DNA of 10,000 bases from Desulfarculus sp. (GTDB lineage: Bacteria; Desulfobacterota; Desulfarculia; Desulfarculales; Desulfarculaceae): assembly GCA_020216805.1 (NCBI GenBank), contig JAIWNN010000019.1:1-10000 (forward strand), given 5' to 3'. A program made the translations under genes and the position numbers. The first letter of the stretch is position 1, and each line of letters begins with the position of its first letter. The notes beneath the pieces are model-generated. The model worked only from the letters and a program-made list of their open reading frames with translations, did no database searches and was not told where the DNA came from. Shown one piece after another: positions 1 to 6,431 of the stretch.

Positions 1-14
1 GCGGGGCGTGGCTT

Positions 15-35
15 AACCAGTTGAAAAAACCGGTT
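15..35. repeat. Imperfect inverted repeat just past the tRNA 3' end
   Basis: Bases 15-22 (aaccagtt) pair with 28-35 (aaccggtt) around a 5-base loop, with one G·U or A·C wobble depending on strand. It lies 7 bases beyond the encoded CCA of the minus-strand tRNA, where a processing or termination hairpin would be expected. On the minus strand a run of six T falls inside the hairpin rather than after it, so it is not a standard intrinsic terminator. It may be a 3'-trailer hairpin or chance. Confidence 0.3.
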
Positions 36-41
36 GATTTA

Positions 42-118
42 TGGTGCGCCCGGGGTGATTCGAACACCCGGCCTACGGATTCGTAGTCCGGCGCTCTGTC
101 CAGCTGAGCTACGGGCGC
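42..118 (-). tRNA. tRNA-Arg(ACG)
   Basis: Reads arginine CGU, and CGC/CGA if A34 is deaminated to inosine as is usual for this tRNA. On the minus strand the 77-base gene folds as a full cloverleaf. The 7-bp acceptor stem is perfect (GCGCCCG with CGGGCGC). The D stem is GCTC/GAGC, and the anticodon loop CTACGAA has ACG at + positions 82-84. The T arm is GGGTG-TTCGAAT-CACCC. Discriminator A73 and an encoded CCA (42-44) complete the 3' end. The outermost anticodon-stem pair (27-43) is a C·U mismatch; the other four pairs are canonical. Length and layout match E. coli tRNA-Arg(ACG). A dedicated promoter lies upstream. Confidence 0.97.
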
Positions 119-150
119 GTTGGTGTGCCGCGTGGCAGCGACAGCAGCCA

Positions 151-178
151 ATTATAACAAAAAAGTCTGAGCCGGCAA
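151..178 (-). promoter_or_regulatory. Sigma-70-type promoter of the tRNA-Arg gene
   Basis: On the minus strand a perfect -10 hexamer TATAAT (151-156) is preceded by a -35-like TTGCCG (173-178) with a 16-base spacer containing a T6 run. The start site should fall near 144, leaving about 25 bases of G/C-rich 5' leader before the mature tRNA end at 118. The spacing, AT content in a G/C-rich background and position all fit a stable-RNA promoter. The + strand also reads TATAAC here but has no partnered -35. Confidence 0.75.
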
Positions 179-444
179 CATAAGGGTTGGTCATTGCCGC
201 GGGAGGGGATGGGCGCCTGGTTTGTGGGCGCGGGCATATCTCCCAGGCAACCTGCCCGGCGACCCGCGAAAAGGGCTGCACCAGCAGCGCGGGGCCGTGG
301 TCAGGCGGGAGAGTCGGCCGGTAATTCCGATGCCTGCTTCACGGATTCCCCCCTGGCGGCCTCCTGCGTTGCATTATGGAAAGACCTGTTCCAATATGAA
401 GATGATCTGCGGTCCGCCCTGGGATCAAGTCCATGTGTAACCTG

Positions 445-450
445 AAGGAG
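445..450 (+). promoter_or_regulatory. Ribosome-binding site that sets the outer-membrane factor start
   Basis: AAGGAG at 445-450 stands 6 bases before GTG at 457. The in-frame ATG at 433 has no Shine-Dalgarno upstream and would place this motif inside the coding region. Starting at GTG 457 also gives a compact lipoprotein signal peptide. The site therefore favours GTG 457 over ATG 433. Confidence 0.75.
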
Positions 451-456
451 TCTGGA

Positions 457-1932
457 GTGCAAGTATTCGGCTTGCGATGCTTATCGCTCCTGTTGGCGCT
501 TTTGGTGTTGGGGTGTGCATCCTATCAGCCCATAACTTACGACTCGGTCAAACGCGAATTCGCTCCATCGGGCGGCCGAGTCGGCGGTGGGGAGTCCAGG
601 ACGAGCCTAACCCAGACCGGTGAAGGTCCCGCGCGCGACTGGAGCCGGCCTCTCTCCCTGGCCGAGGCGGTGCGCCTGGCCCTGGTCCACAATCCCGAGC
701 AGGAGATGGCCTGGCAGCGGGTGCGCCAGGCCGAGGCCATGCTGGACCAGTCCCTGGCCGCCTTCCTGCCCATGATCAGCCTCTACACCGAATACGCCCG
801 GGGCGACGTCCCCTCGGGCTACCTGTTCAAGACCATCGACCAGCGTTTGTTGCCGCCCAACACCAACTTCAACGATCCCGGCACCTTCCAGAACTGGGAG
901 AGCGGAGCGCGGGTGCGCTGGAACCTTTTCCGGGGCGGGCAGGACTACCTGCGCCGGCGCATGGCCGCCGAGGGTCTGGAAATGGGCCGCCTGGACCGGG
1001 CCACCCTCAACAACACCCTGACCGCCTCGGTGATCAAGGGCTATTACAACTGCCTGGCCGCGGCCGACATGGTGGCCATCAGCCGCCAGGCGGTGCAGAG
1101 CGTGGAGGCCCAACTGCGCCAGACCCAGGTGCGCTACGAGGGGGGTGGGGCGCTGAAGAGCGATGTCCTGTCCCTGAAGGTCCGCCTGGCCCAGGCCCGG
1201 GAGGACCTGGTGCGCAGCGAGAACGGCCAGCGTCTGGCCCTGGCCGCCCTGGCCAACCTCCTGGGGGCCGACCCGGACACCAACCTGGTCCTGGTGGGCG
1301 ATGAGAGGGCCGAGCCCCGGGTGCCCCGGGAGTACGCCCAGGGGGTGCTGGAGGCCATGCACCGGCGGCCGGAGTTGGCCAAGGTCCGCCACCAGGTGGT
1401 GAGCGCGCGCCTGGCCCTGGCCGCGGCCCGGGCCGAATACCTGCCGCGGGTGGACGCCCAGGGCGGCGTGTTCTGGGACGACCCCCTGGCCCAATACTCC
1501 GGCGAGCGCACCAACTGGAGCGCCGGGGCGGTGGCCAGTTGGGATGTCTTCACCGGGCTGTCCACCCTGCGCGAGACCGACAAGGCCCGCGCGGCGCTCA
1601 GGGAGGTCCTGGCCGCCGACCGCCAGGCCGCCCTGGGGGTGCAACTGGACGTGAAGGGGGCCTACCTCAACCTGGCCGAGGCCCTGGCCCGCCTGGAGGT
1701 GAGCCGGGCCAGCGTGGACCAGGCCAGCGAGTCGCTGAAGCTGGTGAGCGAGCAATACCAGGGCGGGGCGGCGGACGTGACCCGCTACCTGGACACCGAG
1801 TTGAACCTCAGCTCGGCCCGGGCCCGCCAGGCGGCGGCCCGCCACGACGCCCGCAAGGCCAGGGCGGACGTGGCCCGGGCCTTGGGCATGTTCTGCGACC
1901 CGGAGAAGTTGGAGTGGGCAGGCCATGAGTAA
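457..1932 (+). CDS. TolC-like outer-membrane factor, lipoprotein (OEP family)
   Basis: Forms the outer-membrane channel and periplasmic alpha-barrel of a tripartite efflux pump. With the GTG start the protein has 491 residues, usual for NodT/OprM-type factors (about 450-500). Residues 1-19 are a short basic then leucine-rich signal peptide ending in the lipobox LVLGC. Cys20 would be lipidated, and Ala follows, which fits outer-membrane sorting. Two OEP repeats follow, about 66-270 and 295-475. Each has long Ala/Gln/Arg-rich helices typical of the coiled-coil barrel (SLAEAVRLALVHNPE at 67-81; RRPELAKVRHQV at 303-314). The strands around 145-160 and 350-368 (RVRWNLFRGG; AVASWDVFTG) look like the transmembrane beta segments. 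The stop overlaps the next gene's start by 8 bases, so it is the first gene of an efflux operon. The family is secure; the substrate is unknown. An ATG 8 codons upstream (433) is a less likely start. Confidence 0.93.
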   Translation: MQVFGLRCLSLLLALLVLGCASYQPITYDSVKREFAPSGGRVGGGESRTSLTQTGEGPARDWSRPLSLAEAVRLALVHNPEQEMAWQRVRQAEAMLDQSLAAFLPMISLYTEYARGDVPSGYLFKTIDQRLLPPNTNFNDPGTFQNWESGARVRWNLFRGGQDYLRRRMAAEGLEMGRLDRATLNNTLTASVIKGYYNCLAAADMVAISRQAVQSVEAQLRQTQVRYEGGGALKSDVLSLKVRLAQAREDLVRSENGQRLALAALANLLGADPDTNLVLVGDERAEPRVPREYAQGVLEAMHRRPELAKVRHQVVSARLALAAARAEYLPRVDAQGGVFWDDPLAQYSGERTNWSAGAVASWDVFTGLSTLRETDKARAALREVLAADRQAALGVQLDVKGAYLNLAEALARLEVSRASVDQASESLKLVSEQYQGGAADVTRYLDTELNLSSARARQAAARHDARKARADVARALGMFCDPEKLEWAGHE

Positions 1933-2998
1933 GGCTAGGCTGGGTTGGCTGACCTGGGTCGGAGGGCTGGGGGCCCTGGCCCTGATCGTGCTCTACAGCG
2001 CCGGGGTGCTGACCACCGGCAAGATCTCCCCTGGGCGCGAGTCCGCCCCGGCCGCCGGCCCGGAACCCGCCCGGACCGCTCGGGCCAACCTGGTCCAGGT
2101 GCCGGAGAACTACGAGGCGGTGGGGACGGTGCGGCCCCTGAGCGAGATCACGGTGGAGGCCCAGGTGCCGGCTCGGGTGCAGAAGATCCTGGTGCGCGCC
2201 GGCCAAAGCGTGGCCCCGGGCGACCTGCTGGTCAGCCTGGACGACGCCCAGTACCGCGCCCGGCACGAGCAGGCCCGCCAGGGGCTCAACGCCGCCCTGG
2301 CCGCCCAGGACCGGGCCCGGGCCGAGTACCAGCGGGTGCAGCGTTTCGCCGCCTCCGAGGCCGCCACCCCCCAGGCCCTGGAGCAGGCCAAGGCCGCCTT
2401 CCTGGCGGCCGAGGCCGGGGTGGGCGCGGCCCGCAAGCAGGTGGAGGAGGCCGAGATCACCCTGGGCTACACCCAGGTGCGGGCTCCCCGGGCCGGCCAG
2501 GTGGTGCGCCGGATGGCCGAGCCCGGCGACCTGGCCCTGCCCGGACGGCCGCTGTTGGTGCTCCAGACCGGGGGCCAGTGGCGGCTGGAGGCCCTGGTGC
2601 GCGAGGGCCTGGTGGATTTGATCACTCCCGGGCGGGAGCTGATGGTGGCGGTGCCGTCCCTGGCCGGGGAGATCAAGGGCCGGGTGGAGGAGATCGTGCC
2701 CGCGGCCGACCCCCAAACCCGCAGCTTTTTGGTGAAAGTTGGCCTGGAGGACACCCCCGGTCTGCGGGCCGGCATGTTCGGCCGGCTTTTGGTGCCGGTG
2801 GGCCAGCGCCCGGCGGTGTTGGCGCCCCGGGCGGCGGTGGAGCGCGTCGGCCAGTTGGAGATGGTGCGGGTGCGCACGGCCCAGGGCTGGCGGCGGGTCT
2901 ATGTGACCACCGGCCGGGTCAGCGGCGCCCAGGTGGAGGTGCTCTCGGGCCTCAAGGGCGGCGAGGAGATCGCCCTGGGCGGAGGCGGCGATGCCTGA
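1925..2998 (+). CDS. RND efflux periplasmic adaptor (membrane fusion protein)
   Basis: Bridges the inner-membrane pump and the outer-membrane factor. The 357-residue protein has an N-terminal hydrophobic anchor (about 9-29) without a lipobox Cys, so it is probably held by a single membrane segment. The first half of the lipoyl domain lies near 72-108 (ITVEAQVPARVQKILVRAGQ then GDLLVSLDD). An Ala/Glu/Arg-rich alpha-hairpin follows at about 109-180 (YRARHEQARQGLNAALAAQD). The second lipoyl half is at 181-215 (YTQVRAPRAGQV, EPGD). A beta-barrel spans about 218-292, including DPQTRSFLVKV and the family-typical LRAGMFGRLLV. The C-terminal membrane-proximal domain runs from 293 to the end. The ATG overlaps the upstream stop (ATGAGTAA), with GGAG 10 bases before it, suggesting coupled translation. 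The last 8 bases overlap the pump gene. Family assignment is strong; substrate is not predictable. Confidence 0.95.
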   Translation: MSKARLGWLTWVGGLGALALIVLYSAGVLTTGKISPGRESAPAAGPEPARTARANLVQVPENYEAVGTVRPLSEITVEAQVPARVQKILVRAGQSVAPGDLLVSLDDAQYRARHEQARQGLNAALAAQDRARAEYQRVQRFAASEAATPQALEQAKAAFLAAEAGVGAARKQVEEAEITLGYTQVRAPRAGQVVRRMAEPGDLALPGRPLLVLQTGGQWRLEALVREGLVDLITPGRELMVAVPSLAGEIKGRVEEIVPAADPQTRSFLVKVGLEDTPGLRAGMFGRLLVPVGQRPAVLAPRAAVERVGQLEMVRVRTAQGWRRVYVTTGRVSGAQVEVLSGLKGGEEIALGGGGDA

Positions 2999-5900
2999 TC
3001 CCCGAGGCGAGCGGGGCGAGGCGCGGCTCAACTGGGTGGGCCGCATCGTGCGGGCCTTTCTCTCGGCCCGGCTGTCGGTGTTGTTCATCATCCTGGCCGC
3101 CTTGTTGGGCTTCTGGGCGGTGCAGTCCACCCCCCGCGAGGAAGAGCCCCAGATCGTGGTGCCCCTGGCCGACGTCTTCGTCCAGGCCCCCGGGGCCAGC
3201 GCCCAGGAGGTGGAGCAGCTGGTGGCCACCCCCCTGGAGCGCCTGCTCTGGCAGATCGACGGGGTGGAGCACGTCTACTCCATGTCGCGCCCCGGTCTGG
3301 CCATCGTCACGGTGCGCTTCTTCGTGGGCCAGGACCGCGAGCGCTCCCTGATCAAACTCCACAACAAGATCTCCATGAACCAGGACCTGGCCCCGGCCCT
3401 GGTCAAGGGCTGGGTGGTCAAGCCGGTGGAGATCGACGACGTGCCGATCCTGGCCATCACCTTGTATTCGGGCCGGCACGACGATCATGTCCTGCGCCGG
3501 GTGGGCGAGGAGGTCCTGGCCCGGTTGGCCGAGGTGCCCGACGTCTCGCGCACCCAGGTGGTGGGCGGCCGCCAGCGCGAGGTGCGGGTGGAGCTGGACC
3601 CGGTGCGCCTGGCCGGCTTCGGCCTGGGGCCTTTGGCGGTGCGCCAGGCCTTGGCCGGGGCCGACGTGGCGGTGCTGGCCGGGAGCCTGGACCAGGCCGA
3701 CCGCAGCTACAACCTGCATGCCGACAGCTTCCTGGCCAGCGCCCGCGAGGTGGCCGAGCTGGTGGTGGGGGTCCACCAGGGACGGCCGGTGTATCTGCGC
3801 GACGTGGCCGAGGTGCTGGACGGCCCCCAGGAGGCGGTTGGCTACTCGCGCCTGGGATTCTCCTGGCGCGAGCAGCGGGAGCGGGGCGTTTCGGCACCGG
3901 CCGAGGGCTATCCGGCGGTGACCCTGGCCCTGGCCAAGAAGAAGGGGACCAACGCGGTGCGGGTGGCCGAGGCGGCCTTGGCGCGCCTGGAGGAGCTCAG
4001 GGCCGAGGTGATCCCGGACGGGGTAGAACTGCGGGTGACGCGCAATTATGGCCAGACCGCCCAGCACAAGAGCGACGAACTGATCCACGAACTCTTTTTC
4101 GCGGTGCTGACGGTGGTGGTGCTGCTGGCGCTGACCCTGGGCTGGCGCGAGGCCCTGGTGGTGGCCCTGTCGGTGCCCCTGTCTTTCGCCCTGGCCTTGT
4201 TCGTCAATCACCTGCTGGGCTACACCATCAACCGGGTGACGATGTTCGCCCTGATCCTGTCCCTGGGCCTGGTGGTGGACGACCCCATCATCAACGTGGA
4301 CAACATCCAGCGCCACATCATCCTGGGCCGCCGCCGGCCCCGGGAGGCCACCCTGGAGGCGGTGCAGGAGGTGCTGCCGCCGGTGATCATGTCCACCCTG
4401 ACCATCGTGGTGGCCTTCCTGCCCATGTTCTTCATCACCGGCATGATGGGTCCCTACATGGCCCCCATGGCGGCCAACGTGCCCCTGGCGGTGGGCTTTT
4501 CCATGGTCTGCGCCCTGACCGTGGTGCCCTGGCTCTGCCATCTGCTGCTCAAGCACCGCGCCCCGGGGTGGGGCGGGGCGGCCGGTCCGGGCGGGGCCGA
4601 GCCTCAAGACCCCACCCCGGACTGGCTCCGGCGGGGCTACGCCCGGGTGCTGGGGCCGTTCCTGGAGCACCGCGCCTGGCGTTGGGGCCTGGCCGGGGGG
4701 GTGACCGGGCTGCTGCTCATGTCCCTGGCCCTGGTGCCCCTACGCCAGGTGCCGCTGAAGCTTTTGCCCTTTGACAACAAGAACGAGCTGCAACTGGTGC
4801 TGGACCTGCCCGAGGGGACCACCCTGGAGACCAGCGATCGGGCGGTGCGGGCCTTCGAGGACTACCTGGCCGGGGTGCCGGAGGTCACGGATTTCGTCAG
4901 CTACACCGGCCTGGCCTCGCCCATGGACTTCAACGGCCTGGTGCGACACTACTATCTGCGCCAGGGCGGCCACGTGGCCGAGGTGCGGGTGAATCTGTTG
5001 CCCAAGGAGCGCCGCAGCCAGCAGAGCCACGCCATCGCCCTGCGCCTGCGCGACGACCTGACCGCCATCGCCCGGGCGCACGGGGTGAACCTCAAGATCG
5101 TGGAGACCCCGCCGGGACCGCCGGTGCTGGCCACGGTGGTGGCCGAGGTCTACGGCCCGCCGGAGTTGTCCTACCCCGAGCTGTTGGCCGCGGCCAGGGA
5201 CCTGACCGCCCGCCTGGCGGCCGAGCCCCTGGTGGTGGACGTGGACGACTCCGGCGAGGCCGAGCGCCCGCGCCTGGACTTCGCCCTGGACAAGGAAAAG
5301 GCGGCCCTGCACGGGGTGCCGGCCCAGGCCGTGGCCGCCAGCCTGCGCCTGGCCCTCAGCGGCGAGGTGGCCGCCACGGTCCACGCCCCCGGCGAACGCC
5401 AGGCTTTGCCGGTGCGCCTGGTGCTGCCCCGCGTCTGGCGCTCCAGCCCGGCCGGCCTGGGCCACCTGCCCCTGAACACCGCCGCCGGCCCCACGGTGCC
5501 CCTGGCCGAGCTGGGCCAGTTCACCAGCCAACCCGAGGAGCAGCCCATCCTGCACAAGGACCTGAAGCGGGTGGTTTTCGCCTACGCCGAGACCGCCGGC
5601 CGGGCCCCGGCCGAGGTGGTGTTGGCCCTGCAGCGTCAACTGGAGGACCAGCCCTTGCCCCACCGGGCCTGGGCCGACTGGGTGGGCGAGGGCGAGTGGC
5701 AGATCACGGTGCAGGTCTTCCGCGACCTGGGCCTGGCCTTCGCCGCCGCCCTGGTGGGCATCTACATCCTGCTGGTGGTGCAGACCAACTCCTTCCTGTT
5801 GCCCGGCCTGCTGATGCTGGCCATCCCCCTGACCTTGATCGGCATCCTGCCCGGCTTCTGGCTGCTTAACCTGGCGGCCGCCGGCAGCGTGGGCGGCTAT

Positions 5901-6254
5901 CCCGACCCCACCTTCTTCACCGCCACCAGCATGATCGGCATGATCGCCCTGGGCGGCATCGTCATCCGCAACTCGGTGGTTTTGATCGACTTCGTGCAGG
6001 AATCGGTGGAGCGGGGCCTGGCCCTCGAGGCGGCCCTGCTGGAGAGCGGGGCGGTGCGCCTGCGCCCGATCCTGCTCACCGCCATGACCACCGCCCTGGG
6101 GGCCTGGCCCATCACCCTGGACCCCATCTTCTCCGGTCTGGCCTGGGCCCTGATCTTCGGGCTGTTCGCCTCCACCGCCTTCACCCTGCTGGTGATCCCG
6201 GTCAGCTACTATGCCTTCTACGCCAAAAGCGGCGGCGGTCGCATGACCGAGTGA
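2991..6254 (+). CDS. RND-family inner-membrane efflux pump (AcrB-like permease)
   Basis: Proton-driven drug or metabolite exporter of the AcrB/AcrD/AcrF superfamily. At 1087 residues it is slightly longer than AcrB (about 1050). Order: TM1 (about 26-46); STPREEEPQIVVP (46-58) at the start of the first porter loop; TM2-TM6 (about 365-520); a Gly/Pro-rich cytoplasmic linker (525-545); TM7 (562-584); a second porter loop; TM8-TM12 (about 907-1073). Proton-relay residues are visible. Asp430-Asp431 in TM4 (LVVDDPIINVDNI) match AcrB D407/D408. Arg1023 and Thr1030 (VRLRPILLT) match R971/T978. AcrB Lys940 is replaced by Arg993 in TM10 (GIVIRNSVVLIDF). GGAGG at 2981-2985 precedes ATG by 5 bases, and the gene overlaps the adaptor by 8 bases. 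The multi-drug rather than heavy-metal type is inferred from the DD pair and general similarity. Substrate unknown. Confidence 0.95.
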   Translation: MPDPRGERGEARLNWVGRIVRAFLSARLSVLFIILAALLGFWAVQSTPREEEPQIVVPLADVFVQAPGASAQEVEQLVATPLERLLWQIDGVEHVYSMSRPGLAIVTVRFFVGQDRERSLIKLHNKISMNQDLAPALVKGWVVKPVEIDDVPILAITLYSGRHDDHVLRRVGEEVLARLAEVPDVSRTQVVGGRQREVRVELDPVRLAGFGLGPLAVRQALAGADVAVLAGSLDQADRSYNLHADSFLASAREVAELVVGVHQGRPVYLRDVAEVLDGPQEAVGYSRLGFSWREQRERGVSAPAEGYPAVTLALAKKKGTNAVRVAEAALARLEELRAEVIPDGVELRVTRNYGQTAQHKSDELIHELFFAVLTVVVLLALTLGWREALVVALSVPLSFALALFVNHLLGYTINRVTMFALILSLGLVVDDPIINVDNIQRHIILGRRRPREATLEAVQEVLPPVIMSTLTIVVAFLPMFFITGMMGPYMAPMAANVPLAVGFSMVCALTVVPWLCHLLLKHRAPGWGGAAGPGGAEPQDPTPDWLRRGYARVLGPFLEHRAWRWGLAGGVTGLLLMSLALVPLRQVPLKLLPFDNKNELQLVLDLPEGTTLETSDRAVRAFEDYLAGVPEVTDFVSYTGLASPMDFNGLVRHYYLRQGGHVAEVRVNLLPKERRSQQSHAIALRLRDDLTAIARAHGVNLKIVETPPGPPVLATVVAEVYGPPELSYPELLAAARDLTARLAAEPLVVDVDDSGEAERPRLDFALDKEKAALHGVPAQAVAASLRLALSGEVAATVHAPGERQALPVRLVLPRVWRSSPAGLGHLPLNTAAGPTVPLAELGQFTSQPEEQPILHKDLKRVVFAYAETAGRAPAEVVLALQRQLEDQPLPHRAWADWVGEGEWQITVQVFRDLGLAFAAALVGIYILLVVQTNSFLLPGLLMLAIPLTLIGILPGFWLLNLAAAGSVGGYPDPTFFTATSMIGMIALGGIVIRNSVVLIDFVQESVERGLALEAALLESGAVRLRPILLTAMTTALGAWPITLDPIFSGLAWALIFGLFASTAFTLLVIPVSYYAFYAKSGGGRMTE

Positions 6255-6262
6255 ACCATCAT

Positions 6263-6278
6263 TTCGCGCGTCCGCGAA
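6263..6278 (+). terminator. Possible weak terminator hairpin after the efflux operon
   Basis: ttcgcg (6263-6268) pairs perfectly with cgcgaa (6273-6278) around a 4-base loop, starting 9 bases after the pump stop codon. The following bases (ccgatttcg) hold only three T, so this is a poor intrinsic terminator. It could be a 3'-end stabilising hairpin that stops RNase trimming. The separate promoter at 6360 implies that transcription units divide around here. Confidence 0.3.
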
Positions 6279-6301
6279 CCGATTTCGCTCCCGGAGGTGA
6301 G

Positions 6302-6346
6302 TTGGCCATCACGGCGAATAAAGGTGTTTTTCCCCGTACGGCCTAA
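6302..6346 (+). CDS. Possible 14-codon small ORF with strong ribosome-binding site
   Basis: GGAGGTGA (6293-6300) is the strongest Shine-Dalgarno match in this gap. It is followed 4 bases after the GGAGG core by TTG (6302), which opens a frame of 14 codons ending in TAA (6344-6346): MAITANKGVFPRTA. It resembles no protein I know. It lies upstream of the -35 of the next promoter, so it could only be translated from read-through of the efflux operon or an unseen promoter. The same bases can form a nested stem (6304-6307 with 6340-6343; 6311-6314 with 6334-6337). Alternatives are the remnant of a lost gene start or chance. Confidence 0.2.
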   Translation: MAITANKGVFPRTA

Positions 6347-6359
6347 TCCGCCGGGCGCG

Positions 6360-6388
6360 TTGACACCCCACCCGGCCTAGGTTATAAG
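6360..6388 (+). promoter_or_regulatory. Near-consensus sigma-70 promoter of the UPF0280-lapB cluster
   Basis: TTGACA (6360-6365, perfect -35) and TATAAG (6383-6388, 5 of 6) are separated by the ideal 17 bases. The start site should be near 6395, giving a leader of about 37 bases before GTG 6432. It is the best plus-strand promoter in the window and lies in a real gap between two gene clusters, so it probably drives UPF0280, the phosphoesterase and the genes after them. No operator or riboswitch-like element is evident in the short leader. Confidence 0.75.
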
Positions 6389-6431
6389 GGGATACGGTCG
6401 CGCCCGGGGGGCGAGAGGAAGGGCCGTCGGG

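Larger units (their letters stand above)
119..456. other. Intergenic region between tRNA-Arg and the efflux operon
   Basis: Bases 119-180 belong to the minus-strand tRNA leader and promoter. From about 181 to 456 I see no convincing gene. Two short overlapping plus-strand ORFs (194-445 and 222-440) lack Shine-Dalgarno sequences, have Arg/Pro/Ala-rich compositions typical of frame shadows, and resemble no family I know. A possible structured element occupies 263-293: cccgcg (263-268) pairs with cgcggg (288-293), and ctgc (276-279) with gcag (284-287). The operon's promoter should lie here. The best pair I can find, TTGCAT (369-374) with CAATAT (392-397) at 17 bases, is weak. No operator palindrome for a TetR- or MarR-type repressor stands out. 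Confidence 0.5.

Noticed and set aside
194..445. Two small plus-strand ORFs (83 and 72 residues) before the efflux operon
   Set aside because: No ribosome-binding site, mutual overlap in different frames, Arg/Pro/Ala-rich composition and no family likeness.
607..1926. Long minus-strand ORF (439 residues) opposite the outer-membrane factor
   Set aside because: Its His/Gly/Gln/Leu-rich composition without any domain is what the complement of a high-GC3 gene gives. The plus-strand frame has a clear family, signal peptide and ribosome-binding site.
1808..3229. Minus-strand ORF of 473 residues spanning the three efflux genes
   Set aside because: It crosses two gene junctions antisense, has low-complexity Gly/His/Pro content and no ribosome-binding site, so it is a shadow.
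1945..3351. Plus-strand ORF of 468 residues in a second frame over the adaptor gene
   Set aside because: Gly/Pro/Arg-rich frame shadow; the adaptor frame has all expected domains.
2952..4670. Minus-strand ORF of 572 residues opposite the RND pump
   Set aside because: Rich in His, Gln and Gly with no recognisable motif. It lies wholly antisense to a well-conserved pump and is explained by third-position G/C bias.
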